Assembly: GCA_964020975.1 (NCBI GenBank) | Contig: OZ026628.1 | Location: 14,539,079-14,603,078 of the forward strand | DNA from: Hermodice carunculata | Taxonomy: Eukaryota; Annelida; Polychaeta; Eunicida; Amphinomidae | DNA: 64,000 bases | Direction of reading: 5' to 3' | Shown: positions 44,338 through 57,150 of the stretch, piece after piece | Position numbering within the stretch: the first letter of the stretch is position 1 | Layout: each line of letters begins with the position of its first letter | Made by a program: the position numbers and the translations under genes | The notes under the pieces: model-generated | Database searches by the model: none | Seen by the model: only the letters and a program-made list of their open reading frames with translations | Told to the model about the DNA's origin: nothing

Positions 44338-46372
44338 ATAAGTTTAGATTTGTTTATGTACGTATGCGTCACATTGGAGGTCCTGGAAAGCGGGGGGAGG
44401 GGGGGGGTCATGGTTTACAAAAGCAAAACAAAAAAATTCATGTCACTACTACAATATTACAATAACCATTCACGTATGTGTTCAGAAAATAAAATATTAT
44501 TGCCGAATGATGCCACAAAATTGGCCATCAATCAGGTTCACTTGAATAATGGCATTCGCTTGGACAATATATTTGATCCTGGGACCCGTGCTTTAAACAC
44601 AGTACATACACTCATGTAGGAAGTTTAATGTGAAACAGTTTCTCTAAAGTGGAGGAAAAACGGAATAAAGAATAGAAAACATATGTGTATTCCTAGTCAG
44701 ATATATAATTTGCCATGCACAGCATAAGCACATAACTTGTACATTTTCTTCAAATTCAACTTCAAATTCTTTTTTTTTTTTAAATGCCAGAATACCAGCG
44801 TTTAAGCTGCTGAGTCATATTAAAACTACAAACAAAATCGTCATTGAAAAGGAATGACCGGTGAACAGAGGCATGTAGGTCTATCATTTGCGGAGATATT
44901 TTATAAGAATATGCAAATGTATAGTGCATTTTAGGTAAGCTTTGATTCTATTGGGGACTTGTTCTTAAGCATAATGTTATAGGATGTGTTCCAGCAACCC
45001 AGGTCCCCAATCAATGCACCACAGGAAAAAGTATCCAAGATAACAAGTCACGTTAAAGCCCTGGAGGCACGACCATCAAGTTGCCAGGTCCGCTAAAACC
45101 ACAGTTTTATCAAAGTATGAAATATGATAAGGGAGTAGTTTTTCTTTTAGTCTGCTTATGACTTGCGTGTCTGAAACTGGAACCAAAATATGAAATTAAT
45201 TATGCAAACACAATTACATGTATACAGAAATACATACATATAATTACTCTACCAGAATTGTCACCAATGATATTGGATCTTTCTCGCGTAGCATCAGCAG
45301 CATCAATTTGTATAAATGTTGTATTCTGCACTTTTTTGTGTTATCAGAGTCCATTTCTGCAAAATTTAAATTCTGTAAATAATAGGAAATATACCTGATC
45401 CCTTTATTATACAATTTTCCACTGAGTACAGTTTTTATTTAAAAACAAACCATGACTTAACCATAATGATTGCTTTATAACTTCCACCTTTGCTTCACGG
45501 CTCTAATAATTAAATTCACCCCATCCATATATCAGCTCTAACCTAGATTTACCATTTACCTCATGAGACATATTTTAAGATCTACTTAGCCCAACCCGTT
45601 TAGGGAACAATGGCATGCACTTACGTTTGCTATCAGATCTGTAAAATATAGTCCTCACATGCTCACATGAAGAAGAGTCTCTGCCTATGTCACAACCTGT
45701 TTATAAATGATACTTTCCGAAATAACATGCATTGCCCACGCAGTGGCTCCTTCTACTTATAAAGCAAATCAATCAAAGATTTCTCTTGCACTTTGATTTA
45801 GTTTAAAAATATTTATCTGTATATCAAATTCTGAAGAAGTGCGTGCTTTTAAAATGATCAAATTCAAATTAACCAAACTATTTAGGAGACAGCTAAATTT
45901 TTTGTTTTTCGTACGCCAGAACGTTCAAAAGTACAGTTTTTAATATTTGTTTTCAATTCAGTCACTCCAAAAAAACCTATGTATCTAAGATATTGGTTTA
46001 AAAAGTAGCCAATTCAAAATATGAGTCACAATTGCTAAATGTTGTTATGCAGGGTCTTAAAATACAACAAAATAGACAAGATGGCATAACATAACCTGTA
46101 AGCTTAGAAGCCTTAGAACAATGTTATTCAGTGTAAAGGAATCATTCTGTCTAATGATTGCATGGAGTTCTTTCATAAAATAGAAGTTAAAGTCATACTG
46201 CGTAACCTATGCACAGATTTTTCTGCATGTGATCATTTTAGAAGTATATACTGATGGCAAACCTTTGAGTTCATATCCCAAAGTGGATAAGGTTAAAATA
46301 TTCCTCATACCACCTCGTACATCCCTGTGTATAATTGTCTTTATGAGGTCACAGAGAGATGCTCTCTCTCTC
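44338..46372. other. No gene recognised
   Basis: About 2 kb with a G-run at 44393-44409 and chance frames only. Confidence 0.4.
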
Positions 46373-46373
46373 T

Positions 46374-46404
<31 letters not shown>

Positions 46405-46434
46405 CAACAAACAACAATAACAATAATAATAATG

Positions 46435-46514
<80 letters not shown>
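46373..46514. repeat. AAT/AAC trinucleotide microsatellite
   Basis: About 47 units, mostly AAT, with AAC units near the left. It makes poly-Asn, Ile, Leu and Tyr frames, none coding. Confidence 0.95.
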
Positions 46515-46515
<1 letters not shown>

Positions 46516-49458
46516 TCTCTTTACTGGATAATCTCGACAGGCAAGGACTGTTCTGGCATAGGGTGTAGTAGGCAATACTCAGCACTTTTATGACTACCTC
46601 ACAAAACCATCACAACCTAAGAATATTTTTCAAGTTTTTTTTTTCACAAACAGCTTGCAGAGAAGATTGGATTCCCGACTTTGGGTGTTCTAGAATGATT
46701 TCCAACTAATTATGGAAATGGAGTCCATGTTGTTGTACTTTGTACATCTTGAATGGGTAGTAAAACGTTGTTTGGTCAAACACGTTTAAATCAGTGACAT
46801 CAAACGCGAAAGCTTAATACGTCTATGCATAAGTTCACCCAGCAGGAAAACCCTGGCAGTTGTCCCATTAAGAAAGCGAGGCATGCGGGCTGAGTTTTTG
46901 CTACCAGATGGCGCGCTGTGTACTTTCTCATAAGTGGTCACAATAATGCATGACGGCGGACACAAATCTTGCTCGTGTCAACATGAACAGAAAAGCAGAA
47001 AATGGGCAAATGCAGGAGGTGTTTAGAAGTTTACCATTGTAGATCGTTGGCGGAGGGAGTACGGAGCATTGATAGTTAGAATGTTCAGTGACAAGGCTAA
47101 TTATCATGGTACACCACCACTGACTGTTATGTAGTGGGCTGTAATGTTGATACCAGGAAGAAACTTCAAACTGACAAACATCAAAAATAAAAGTGCCGCT
47201 TTATTCCTTCCATCAACTGATATTCCTTTATCTCGCAAATGCTTTTTCCGCCACCCTATATTCTGTTTTTTTTTGAAGAAATCATGGTCCTTGTTTCACT
47301 CCTCGTTACTTTCTGTATTCAGTAGCGCTGTAGTCTGGGCAGTAAGACTGAGTGGCCCGCAAATTACCCAGAAACCTGTGCGAGCCGGGCTCTGCATCGG
47401 AATATCTGCTAAGGTTTCCCCACTTCGTGAACTTCTGCATAAATCGTACTACTGCAGCATTCATCTTCCGTGCAATATTTTTATTTGTAACAGTTGACTA
47501 TACTTCCGGGAAAATGTCTTGTATAAACTATATTAGAGTCACATAAATACCATTAACACTTTCTTGGTTAATCTGGAAAGTAAAAGCGTCAATTTACGGG
47601 TTGCCAGTATGGTATCATCATTTCAGTGGCGTATTCTATTTATTTCAGAGTACAGCAACGTTCTGTTTATTCCAAAATGAGGTCGATATCATGACGAACA
47701 TGCCTTCTAAAGCTTGTTTGCAAGCATTTCCTATTCATAAGTACATACAATCGATTACCAGGCCAGAGAGAGGCATATACGATCAAAAGCACTGTTAAAG
47801 TTAACATCTACTCTCCTTCCCTCTGTATTTTTCTAGAACCAATGTTACATCTATTAGCGGCAGTCATTGAACTGGATAGACACGTTTTCCTCTATGGCCA
47901 TATCGCAAGGATAGATATTTACGATAGTTTCCACACAACCGTTTAGAAGGCAAGGACGCACAAGAAGATCTTCATAAAGGAAAACCAGACGGGTTAGTAG
48001 TCTGAAGAGCTGAAACCATTTTAGGTGGTTCAACCACGACCAACTGTATCAAACAAGCTTGTAAAAATCTAAACATGTTATTATGTGATGCATGTGTCTG
48101 TGCTGTAACTTTTAGTAATGCTGTGCATTGTGGCCAAATAAAATCTACACACGTTTGTATAACATCTATTTCCACCAAATCGCTCCATACCTATGCCTTT
48201 GCATGGGTGGACGATTACTTTTGTGGTTATGGTGCCTATTTCCATTGACCCGTATTCGATTTTATTCAGTCTTATTTCATCTGTGTCAGGGCTATATTCA
48301 GTCATCATCGACATTGCTGCTGTGGTTCCGGTACTTTACTTCACATTTTGAACGGGGGGGGGGGGGGGTGTATATTCACAATTTTTGATATTTTGTTCAG
48401 TCACACGGCAATCAAGGTTAGCAGGGTCTATAGTATTTAAATCAGAACATTAAATTATGTGAATTGTAAGACACGGTAAAGATGTTGTAGAATGAGCTAT
48501 GAACCTAGAAGGTAAACGACCTGCTATTTACGACATTGTCCGGCAGGTTGCCACATCATTAAATACCACTAAAATATATTTCATCTCCATTACTCCCATG
48601 TGCAACAATGATTATATATATGGTACTACACAAATAATCGAATAGCACTACATCATCACATTTGCAATCTAAGAGGCCCTTTTTAATTAACAACTTACCT
48701 ATTTGCTTCAAGATCACATTGCAATATTATTAGTAGCAATGAGTCAAGCCGTGTCAAAGGCTGTCCCTGCGATCTCTATCTAGTTTATTTCTTGGTTGTA
48801 ATTTCTTTAATTGTACAAAACCCTCTTTGAATTCTTTTGCACTTACCAGGAATGTTGCTGCCCTGGGTCTCTACTGAACATCATCACTAGGTTGCTGTGC
48901 TTTGATAATCATGAATTTTAACTGATTTGAAATTGCATACAGATTAGCAGGACAACATGTCTTGTCAGTGTTAGGATAAGAGCGTGAATGAACGTACATA
49001 TAGCCTTAAGTAAAATCCTTACACAGGTCTTTTTCCCTATGGGAAGGCACATCGGAATAATGTTCTGTTCCTATTTGTGAAATTGTCAGGAAAGGCAGTC
49101 CCAGATACTCCTGGAATAACTAAACCAAAGAAAACAACTATAGAATGTTTATTTTAACTACACTATATTATAACAATAGCATAAAATATGTCATTATAAT
49201 GAAGGGGACACTCAGCTTTTTTCCTCATGTTGTCCAGGCAACACCCACAAGTTATAAGTATTGATTTGAGATCTGTCCAAACACAGCGCACAGGCACTGG
49301 TCACAGTCCACAGATACGTGTGGCCAAGAAAGGTTACCTCACTTCAGATGTAACTGTTAAGTTATAAAGGCCAATGACGTGGTAGCATATTTGTTTGGAT
49401 AAAAATAGGAGTGCTTCCTCGGCAGAAAGGAAACATCTGTTTCCCTCCCTACAAATAG
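46515..49458. other. No gene supported; promoter-like patch near 49360-49420
   Basis: Chance frames only. At 47124-47155 a TDCYVVGCNVDTRKK peptide resembles the start of a THAP or similar C-x4-C finger but ends at a stop after 23 codons. A G-run lies at 48354-48369. TATAAAGG (49364) and GGATAAAAATAGG (49397) precede the hydrophobic frame at 49459 and could serve as TATA-like elements; this is speculation. Confidence 0.3.
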
Positions 49459-49746
49459 CGCACAAGGGGAGTTAATGTTGTTGCTGGACTGAACATATTA
49501 GTAGACATAGATGGCCGAAAATCAGGGCTGGCTATCAGTGGTCTATTGTTGACCTTTATAGCAGCCCTCGTTGTGTTGGTGATTGGGAGCATTTCATTGG
49601 GATATGGCCTAGTTGGTAGTACAGGCAAATTCGTCGGGCCTGTCGACTGGCCGTTAAAGTATGAAAACTATGCTCTGTCTGAGGAAGTTATTGCATTGGT
49701 ACAAGCCATATGTCAAAACTCTATGCAACAAACACCTTCCTCGTGA
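49459..49746 (+). other. Possible exon or pseudogene with one membrane segment
   Basis: A 96-codon open stretch without a good ATG encodes GLAISGLLLTFIAALVVLVI, a convincing transmembrane helix, followed by a non-simple, balanced tail (VDWPLKYENYALSEEVIALV). An ATG at 49511 opens MAENQGWLSVVYC in another frame, so a lost base near 49530 would link a start to the helix. A third frame downstream also looks protein-like (REGFQRVLGECENKYMTKGY, 49745-49804). No family is recognised. It could be an exon, a decayed host gene or chance. Confidence 0.25.
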
Positions 49747-49879
49747 GGGGTTTCAACGTGTCCTTGGTGAATGTGAAAACAAATACATGACAAAAGGCTA
49801 CAATTCAATAAACGTCAAATTCCATTTAGCACTCAAGTGGACGAGGTTAAATACAAGTGTTATGCGCAAAAATAACTAA

Positions 49880-51489
49880 TTCAGCTGTCCGCGTACAGTT
49901 ACCAAAAATATTGACCAACCTCTGAGCAGATGAGCTCATTTGACGTTTTAACTAAATTTGGAGCTACTTATGTCTGTGTATCAGTAACAAGACCCAATAT
50001 GTCAGATGTTGAGCAGGTGGTGTTGCATTTTTCTCTTTGCATAGATTAATGAAATTTTGCAAGTTTTTATTATATGTGACTCTCTGACCTGAACCACATG
50101 CAATATTCTCTCAACATTTGTAAGAATATAGCTTGACCCAAGTGGCTATTCTCACTGGACTAATATGGGGCATCACTAATGTTACTTGTTTTTTTTCACA
50201 AATTTCCAACATGTTATAATGATCAACCAGAATACAAAACATTATGGTAAATATTGAAATACCACTGTGCATGTGTGTCTGTGTGACTTACACTCTAACT
50301 GTGCATGACACGCACTTCATACATGATTCAGATGTGCTTTGGCAGGCTCCTTATAAAGCTTGGCCTCTCTAATAGTTGACAATATTTTACTCAGATGAGA
50401 TCACCAGTTTTGACCAAAATATGTAACACGAATTTTTTAGTATCCCTATTTTAAGTATATCGTATGTTCATTTACAAACCATTTCTTAGATCAGACTGCC
50501 AGGTTATAATGTTTGAAAGAGACCACAGTTTTGATCGAGAACTGTAAACAACGGATGCCTTTACTTTTATTCTAAATACAACATACTTATTTAAATCTGT
50601 AACCTCGCTTACTTTTTTCATAACTTATAAGTCGCTATTTTATTACCCCATCTTATGTTACATTACTGGATCCCAAATTTGTCAAAAATAGACAGAACTG
50701 TACTAATTGAAGATAGACATATGTATGACACCACTTTTACAAGAAATCACCTGAGCCCTATGGAGAAGCGAGAATTCTCCTTTTAATGTCAATGAAATCA
50801 TATTGATAATCAGAAAAATGGTCTATTCCCAACGGTTTGTAAAACATATGTGTAAATTGCCATATTTGGTTTAAAAATACTTTATTGGCCATAACAGTAC
50901 ATATAATAACAGTAATAATTTATAACAATTGCGTAAAAGGGAGAGGCCCCCAGAAAATCCTTTTTTGCTGGAAAGGTCAAATGAACGGGGCAATACCACA
51001 TACATGCAAGACTACAAGCACTTGGACGAGACAGACAGCGGGGCGAAATGTTCACCACCAAAGTGTTTAATTAGGTCAATCATACATTTTGAATGAAGGT
51101 ACATAGAAATAGAGATGCTAATACAATTTACAGAATCAGCCAATACTTATTCTGTTCAAACTATTAATCCTATACATATATTTTTGCACTGCTAAGAAAG
51201 TTTGACATTTTGCTAAAGTGAAGCTTCATGGCAGCCATATCATACTGTTTGTATGGTCAATCTTGCAAGACGGAAAACCAAGCCATACAAAGATGACCTT
51301 GGGGGCAGCCTATGAGGGACGAGTTAAAAAATAATGCCACGCATCTTCGTTAGATGAGCTACAAGAACAAATAGGAGAATCCGTAGCACTACCTTTCAAT
51401 GAATGCGAATTTAATTGGCTTGCATCTAGACGGAGACATGTATGTTGAACTGATAAAAATCTATGTTATACAGTTCCTGGAATTTTATC
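49880..51489. other. No gene recognised
   Basis: AT-rich, with only short unsupported frames. Confidence 0.4.
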
Positions 51490-51835
51490 GGCCGAGGGGT
51501 TTGTCTGATAATTTTACATTTGAATATCTATAATGATAGATAATTTCGAGTCTCGAGGGGAAGTTGTTTCCAGTGCCTGCCTATGGAAGGTACAAATAAT
51601 GCATCAAACAGGTCATTTCGAGTATGTAAATAAGGAAGATTAAACCTCTGACGGGTGGCATGGGTTTGAGTACCTGGAGTAGATGCACTATAAAAAATAG
51701 AACTAACTGAATCAAAAGCGAGATTGTTTTCAAGCAATACATTAGAGTCAATTTGGATATTTCCCTATGTTTAGCCAGGGTCAACCATCCGGTTTCCTCG
51801 TGCAACTTAGCATTGCTGTTCATACATTGCACCAG
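51490..51835 (-). pseudogene. CR1-like LINE fragment, C-terminal part
   Basis: Minus-strand frames give ETGWLTLAKHREISKLTLMY, matching ELGWPTLAKRRQYFKLIMFY of the LINE at 3.2-6.6 kb, and FVPSIGRHWKQLPLETRNYL, matching FIPSSIELWNDLPDDIRR. Two frames are needed. A short relic of a different CR1-type copy. Confidence 0.7.
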
Positions 51836-51879
51836 TGACAATTCTCTCTAGTGATGATTGTGTTGTGGGTGCCAACTTG

Positions 51880-52200
51880 TTCTTTCGGCGAAAGATAGCC
51901 CTAGTATTTAAAAGGCTTAAATGGGACTATAGCAAAGCTGATTTTGGCATGTGTAGAGCATTTCTTATAGATGAGGAATTCTTGTTTTCATTCGGGGGAA
52001 CATTAATATATGTTGTAATTATTGGACTACATTATTTATGATAACGGCAGCACAGTGTGAAATATGTCTGGCTGTCGATCAGCAAAAAGAGGTTCGTGTG
52101 ATTTTTTTCGAGATATCGGTAAAGCATTTGGTAAGGTTTGGTACTATGGTATGCTATCTAAACTAAGAAAGTCTGGCATATAGTTTATACGCTCTGGCTA
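51880..52200 (+). pseudogene. CR1-like LINE fragments on the opposite strand
   Basis: Plus strand: WDYSKADFGMCRAFLID resembles the WDFKKANFEDLNKAALD linker of the CR1-like LINE, and DIGKAFGKVWYYGMLSKLRK (52111-52170) resembles DISKAFDRVWHEGLLFKLRQ of its reverse transcriptase. The segment between these in the full protein (about 400 residues) is missing. Together with the minus-strand fragment next to it, this is an inverted, deleted LINE arrangement. Confidence 0.6.
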
Positions 52201-52349
52201 GTGTACACGTCAATACATGATGCCATATTATGGACTGAGTTTATTTCGATTTCAAGAAAGTCGGGACATGCTTATACTGTGTTATAATGATAATACCAAA
52301 TACATAAAAGAGAGACTGTAAATTCATGGTCAAACATATACATATATAA

Positions 52350-52354
<5 letters not shown>

Positions 52355-52402
<48 letters not shown>

Positions 52403-52403
52403 C
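52355..52403. repeat. TG dinucleotide microsatellite
   Basis: About 22 TG units with a CG-containing right end, next to a TATATA patch. Confidence 0.95.
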
Positions 52404-53089
52404 GTTTTGAGTATCTATTTATGTGGGATCCGTGGAGCAGTGCATTGTATGAGTCAGTGGCCGGATGTAGATTGCCCTCTCTTCATGATCTCCACTGTGA
52501 GTAAACAACATGCCTGATAAAAACTTTATTAGGAACAGCCTGAGGTCTAGTTGTAAGCAGCAAACAACTTTAACTTCTGACACCTGTCTCACCCACTCAA
52601 GCAAGCAATTTTTATTTTGCCAGTGCAACTTTCAAGGATGGCACAATTCGTATTGGAACAATATTGTGGCATTTAACTCCCCTTGTAAAGTGTACTTTGA
52701 AATAATCATATCATAAGACAGCTGGCAGTACACTAGATACTTATAATTTATTCAAAGACTAACTACGAAGTTTACACAAATATAAAGCCTATAAAATATT
52801 TTGCTTAAATGTTGGGAACAATGTATAAGCAAGTTAGTTGAATTTTGAAGATGCTGTTGGTAAAAAAGGTCGCCAAAGAAAGTGTAGAAAGAAAAAAACA
52901 GGAGCTTTTGTATGTGTAGTGAGGCTGCCAAGAGGTGTGGTATGGGCTGTAGTAGATGTATTTCAGGGGAAGATGCAAAATGAAATCATAGAGCCCCAGA
53001 AAGTAAAATAAAACATTACTTGTATGAATTATTTTCCCTGGAGCATATGTTCACGTACCCAAAGCAGGATAAAACTACATGAAGCTGGG
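52404..53089. other. No gene recognised
   Basis: No domain or repeat recognised; may include the decayed 3' part of the DIRS-like fossil to its right. Confidence 0.3.
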
Positions 53090-55990
53090 TCGGTGTTAGT
53101 TATATAATTCCAAAACGTGTCTGATTTCCAAGTACCATGTCTTTGGGTGTGCAAGTAAGAGACACCAGCCATCATACTGATGGTAGCTCCACCCTGTTAC
53201 ATTGAGTGCAATGACTTTTTTTTCTGATCTGTGCCGGCCACAGTTATGAGCATCGTGAAGTACTAAGACAGATGGCCAGTGATTAGAACAGTTGAACATA
53301 CTTGGGGTGGTAGAGTAAATATTGGCGTATTGCTTGGTTTAGTGGGTAGTTAGCTGCACATGTATTCAAAGGCAGCAACAGGGCAAAGAAGGTTGTTTAG
53401 GTATCCTTTGCATTGGCACTTAAAGGAATTTTTAGTGGTCTGGCAGTGAATTTGATCACTCTTGTGTTATGATAATCCTGGGAGGTTGTATTAAGAGGCC
53501 ACCACGGCAAGAGTGATGCAGGCAATAAAAATCAGATGGGCTTCATGGTGTCAGATTTGACTGGCGGAGGAAACAATAGAAGCCATTTAAAATTGCACAC
53601 TGAACACACATGAAGTAGCACATCTTCAGTGACTGCATGGTAGTATTTGCTGTGGCAGGTTATCCATGGTAATATTGATATCACGCAACATACGTTGAAC
53701 TTCAAGTGAATCCAGGGCCGCACATCGTTTAAATAAGGCCGCATGCATAAATCTTATGATGCTGAAGTAATTCCATCTTGAAGAGGGCGACTTTAGAGAT
53801 GTAGCTATAAACTCCAGGTATGCACACAAAGTAGGGATTATGGGGTTGTATGTAACCCAAGTTAAAGTATACACAGAAGTCAATGAAAGTTTTTTTTTTT
53901 TTGCTGCACACTTTTATCAACTCTTGTACCAGGGCAAGGAGCATAGCCCAGTCGTCTGTGGGAGGCAGAGGTTCTTCCTGGTGGTCTGCAAATGAAAGAT
54001 AACCTGTCAATGTCAGTGCATGTCAATTGGATGTGGTTAGCTTAAAGAGCCAGAGGTCAATGTATCTGGGGCCTGACTTTGGGAGGTGAATCAGTTTCCT
54101 TTCAAAGTGGGTATCCATGTGAACCCTGCTCAGCGCATTCACAGTCGCCATGGCAGCAGCCAGCCTGTGTTCTGCAATAATTGTCCAGTCATGTAATGAA
54201 GTAAGCACCCAAGTCTCTCCAGCACAGGCCAACTGGAAGGGGTTATGACATCTCCCAGTACAGAGTACAGATATTGCTGGGCATTGTGGCACAGAAAAAG
54301 TATTTTGAGACCAGTCTACTTTGGGGCCCAGAGCTTTGCGGCCATGACCATGTTTAGTATCTGTAATTGGTAGATTGTATATGAAGCTGAGGTAATAAAT
54401 TAAGGGAATGAAGTATGGTAATACTCTGTGCCTTGAATACCCCTACAGCCACTCAATGAAAAGTCCATGAGGAAGTGTGGTTTACTGTTTTCTCCCGTAT
54501 CGTAGATTTGCCTTTATACCCGGGTAGAAAATCTATGAAGCAAGCAATGTCTTTTTAAAAGCCCACATTGGGAGTTACAAATAGGCGAGGATTGCAAAGT
54601 TGGTTGACCTACTTAAAGTATCCAGGATTCTGCTAACAACAGCTGAGTAGGCTTGCAGCACCTCATAGTATAGTGTAATTTCCCTAGCAATTCGCAAAGT
54701 TCAGTTGCTGTAGCAGAGTTTTTGTGTTGCCATGAGCTTACCAGGGTTAAAGTATCGATGATGCAATCTTGAGGGATGTGTATTTCCATGTTACTGGTGT
54801 CAATTTGATTCGCAGCCATATGAAAGTGTGCTAAGTGGCTGAAGTTTATTTTTTGCGATGGGAATGCCTAAGATGTTCATAAGAGTTAATACACATTTGA
54901 ATATGGTCTCGTTTCCTGGCCCACATAGGTCATGGATGTAATTTAAGATTTGTATATCAAAATGGGATTCTAGTATCCAAGTGACAGTGTCAGTCATGGG
55001 TTGACACATAAGTGCTGCCATGTGAAGGCCAAAAGGGGCTGAAATGTTTACATACAATTTGTTCTTGCTCAATACCGAGGTACGGCCATGTAAAAGGGTC
55101 TGTTAATACATTTTGATAAGCTTTGGCCACATCAACAACAAGAAAAGTGTATTAGGTCCCTGATGCAAAACAATGTTTGCCAAATCATCAATTCAGGGGA
55201 AACTGAGTTTTTAAGGTGCCTCTACATAAAAATCTTTAGGGGTGCCATGATTGACCGATTGCCATGGAGGCCAAGAAAGATCCGTGATTGTTCATCGTTT
55301 AAGTTGAGCCCCTTTTGGGATGTGACATGAGGGGGCTACAGTGCAAACCAGAGAGAAAAGGACGTACTTAAAAAGGTTCCATCATGGATTCATGCTCAAC
55401 CTTGTTGCTGACGTACTGCCTTATGTGGTCAGGGAAGACAAGTGCTGAAGCGTGTTTACAGTGCTTTGAGTGTTGGTGGTGGGTCGGGGTGTGGCCAATT
55501 ATAGGTCAACCAAATGGCAAGTTATCTATCATGGTGTTATTGTTGTAATTTTCTGTGTAGGAACGCCAGGCTGTAATGTTCAGACGTTGGGATAAAGGTA
55601 TGCACACAAAAAGTTTGGTACCCATGTGCTCCATGCGATGTCATAAATTTCCATGCATTCATTATTTAAAGCAGGGTTGGGTTTACTAACTAGAGTATCC
55701 ACATGTTTATTTCCTGGAATGTCTGACAATGTAACAGTATCCCAAGCGTCTTGGTGAGGTAGACATATATTCCATGCGTCATCGGAGTGTGCTGCATCAG
55801 CTTGGATGTGTTCCGAGAGGTCCGTGAATGGTGGTGTTGTGGCGTCGGTCGGGTTGAAGGTGTTATGCAGAGGTTTATCAGACGTGGCGTACAGTCAGAT
55901 GAAGGCCTTTAAGTCCTGACGTTTTTGAGGCGATATGCGTAATGGTGCTTGACTGGGTCTCAAGAAGTAGTATGATCGAAAAATTCTGCA
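53090..55990 (-). mobile_element. DIRS-like retroelement fossil, broken
   Basis: Minus-strand fragments resemble the DIRS group (tyrosine-recombinase retroelements). A reverse transcriptase region lies at about 54.6-55.4 kb, an RNase H-like region at about 54.0-54.3 kb, and a recombinase-like region at about 53.1-54.0 kb. The pieces are in the order expected for the family. No terminal repeats were recognised at either end, so the limits are approximate. The copy carries well over ten disruptions and looks old. It lies beside the L1-like LINE insertion at 56037-62514. Confidence 0.65.
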
Positions 55991-56019
55991 CACTTGTTGG
56001 ACTGGAAGGGTAAACAGGA

Positions 56020-56036
56020 GAGCGGCCCCTTAGTTG
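56020..56036. repeat. 17-bp target-site duplication, left copy
   Basis: GAGCGGCCCCTTAGTTG, identical to 62515-62531, directly beside the T-run that is the complement of the LINE poly-A tail. Length and position fit target-primed reverse transcription by an L1-type element. Confidence 0.85.
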
Positions 56037-56469
56037 TTTTTTTTTATATATTTTTATTGAACATCTCACACATATATAGGTCCATGCATACAATTGTCAG
56101 TCGCATCAATATCAATGTACAAGATTATTGAAATCCTGATACAATTTTTGACCATCTTTTTTTCAAATAAATGATGTTTACCTTGGGAATTTAATATGTG
56201 TTGTTCCTCTGTTCTTTTGCATTTCAAATAATTAAAAAAAAACAACAAATGAAATTTGTTCTTTTTTACATAATTCTTTGTGGATGTAATATTTTGCAAC
56301 CAGCAGACAATGATTTGAAGTATACCATGATGGTTTCTGATAAAAGCCAAAAATAACATCTTTAAGTCATAAAGTCATGGTTTCCTTTGGACTATATTTG
56401 TTGTACCAATCCTCAAAATTTGACCAAAATACATTCACATATCTGCACTCCCAATATCTATGTATAATA

Positions 56470-56691
56470 CTATCTTGTTGTGCACAAGTTACATAATTCA
56501 GAGTCTACAAGGCCCATTTTATGAAGTCGAGAATTATGAACAACAAATCTATGTAAAATTGAAAACTGAAATGACTGCAATTTACTTTCCATAGTACATT
56601 TAAAAGAGAGACCAAATATCTTTTCCCATTCTTTGTTTTCAAATTCAAACAGTTCACACCATTTATCTAAACAAGTAGGTACTTCTTTCAT
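56470..56691 (-). pseudogene. L1-like ORF2, C-terminal segment
   Basis: The peptide EWEKIFGLSFKCTMESKLQS, FQFSILHRFVVHNSRLHKMG and LCNLCTTR resembles the L1/Tx1 C-terminal W..IF.LPFK......LQSFQ.KILHRI....LHK......C..C segment with its Cys motif. It follows the post-endonuclease segment after only 250 bp, so most of ORF2 is missing. Confidence 0.75.
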
Positions 56692-56940
56692 AGTATTTTC
56701 AATAATACACCAGTAAAAATCTTTACAAGTTACATGTTTAATATTCTTAATACACCATCTATCTTAAAATGTAAAGTAGAAGGGCCTTCTCTATAATGTA
56801 TGACGCTTGAATGCAGTTTTTGTTTCCATTCTCTAGGAATAGCAGATCTCAGTGAATAATACTCTAAAAAAATTTATTTGAATGTCGAACATAATTTGCA
56901 AAATTTCAGAATTAAATAATTCTCCATAATTATCCATAAG

Positions 56941-57150
56941 TTAAGCCCAATCCAGTTGTTTGGATGAATACAATTTCTTATAAAATAATACTTCTTCACA
57001 TAATATCTCTTTACTACCTGTAATTTCAATATTATTCTTATTTAGTTTAGTAATACATTTGTTTTTATAATTTCTCTTCTCTAATCCTAGAGAATATTGA
57101 GTGGTTTTTTCACCAAGCTCTGTCCATCGTGCACGAGAACGAATCATCAC
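56941..57150 (-). pseudogene. L1-like ORF2, post-endonuclease segment
   Basis: RSRARWTELGEKTTQYSLGL and EKRNYKNKCITKL match the RAKW.E.GEK.TKYF..LEKRN segment that precedes the reverse transcriptase of L1/Tx1 elements. It ends at about FYKKLYSSKQ, where the reverse transcriptase should begin. Confidence 0.75.

Noticed and set aside
46229-46585. Poly-Asn, poly-Leu and poly-Tyr frames
   Set aside because: They are translations of the AAT/AAC microsatellite.
47144-47546. Overlapping 117- and 64-residue frames
   Set aside because: No domain, and neither frame agrees with the finger-like peptide just upstream.
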